Made by a program: the position numbers and the translations under genes. Below the pieces are notes generated by a model. That model had not been told where the DNA came from. It saw only the letters and a list, made by a program, of their open reading frames with translations, and did no database searches. 64,000 nucleotides of DNA from Erinaceus europaeus (lineage: Eukaryota > Chordata > Mammalia > Eulipotyphla > Erinaceidae): NCBI RefSeq assembly GCF_950295315.1, contig NC_080179.1:71794615-71858614 (forward strand), given 5' to 3'. This document shows positions 63,800-64,000 of the stretch, in pieces (positions within the stretch are counted from its first letter, which is position 1; every line of letters starts with the position of its first letter).

Positions 63800-64000
63800 A
63801 TATAAAAGGAATGATAAAATAGGAATTCTGCTTTGTCTGACTCCTTCTGTTTAGCATTATGTTTTAAAACTTCATTGTTGCTGTGACAGTAATTATCCTC
63901 AGCACTGCTTAATATTCCATTGTGCAAAGACAGAATGAATTTTCCATGCTTGTGTATTTATTATGGGCATTGGAGTTGCTTCTGATTTTTAACTGCAAAG
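63800..64000 (-). mobile_element. Old L1 ORF2 end, antisense
   Basis: CTTCTGTTTAGCATTATGTT, GCTTAATATTCCATTGTGCA and TATTATGGGCATTGGAGTTG follow the antisense order of mammalian L1 ORF2 C-terminal sequence. Runs off the window end. Confidence 0.7.

Overview
This window is mammalian nuclear DNA from a hedgehog (family Erinaceidae; Erinaceus europaeus or a close relative such as Atelerix). Two things point there. (1) Dozens of tRNA-derived SINE copies of a few recurrent families lie beside young L1 elements. (2) Several pieces of a Vingi-clade non-LTR retrotransposon are present; as I recall the literature, this clade was described as recently expanded in hedgehog genomes and absent from the other mammals surveyed. 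I found no host protein-coding exon, no cellular RNA gene, no CRISPR array and no bacterial-type operon. The window reads as a gene desert or a large intron, built mostly of retrotransposons.

Working labels used below (mine, not database names). SINE-A is about 210 bp with a tRNA-like head, a B-box-like GGGTTCAAGCC and a body with AAGCTTCACAAGTGGTGAAG. SINE-B is about 280 bp, with head GGGAGTCGGGCGGTAG and tail CAAGGGCAACAAAAGGG; its longest form (about 386 bp) carries an extra 3' module. SINE-C is about 150 bp with head GTGGATAAAGCA. SINE-D has head GCATAATGGTTATGCAAA. L1 3' ends come in a 'long-UTR' type (about 1.2 kb, ending near TATGGTTTTGTCAGTG and an A-rich tail), a 'short-UTR' type (ending CATTAATTTCCCAATAAAG) and an older long-UTR relative.

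Layout. 1-8.5 kb: L1 3' ends in both orientations, a MaLR-like LTR, an endogenous retroviral 3' LTR with its polypurine tract, and a 20-bp Vingi micro-insertion. 8.5-17 kb: mostly unique sequence with scattered SINEs and an RFX-type X-box. 17-22 kb: the 5' part of an L1 (antisense, with ORF1) cut by Vingi, then an old sense L1 ORF2. 22.3-29.8 kb: a near-identical inverted duplication (arms about 1.6 kb, spacer about 4 kb) whose spacer holds a twin-primed L1. 30-38 kb: nested L1 3' UTRs and SINEs. 38-43.8 kb: a nested stack in which a short-UTR L1 is split by a young L1 (L1-A), itself split by Vingi. 48.4-51.7 kb: a second young L1 (L1-B) in the opposite orientation. 51.7-54.7 kb: a perfect 32-bp palindrome, a mosaic minisatellite, a complete composite SINE-B and a solo LTR. 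55-64 kb: more L1 3' ends, SINEs, a third Vingi tail and a second twin-primed L1.

The elements interact rather than forming a pathway. L1-type reverse transcriptase is the likely source of SINE mobility. Target-site duplications, inversions, tailless SINE heads and SINE-L1 junctions record individual insertion events and their relative order. All sequence matches were made by eye; no database search or alignment program was run.
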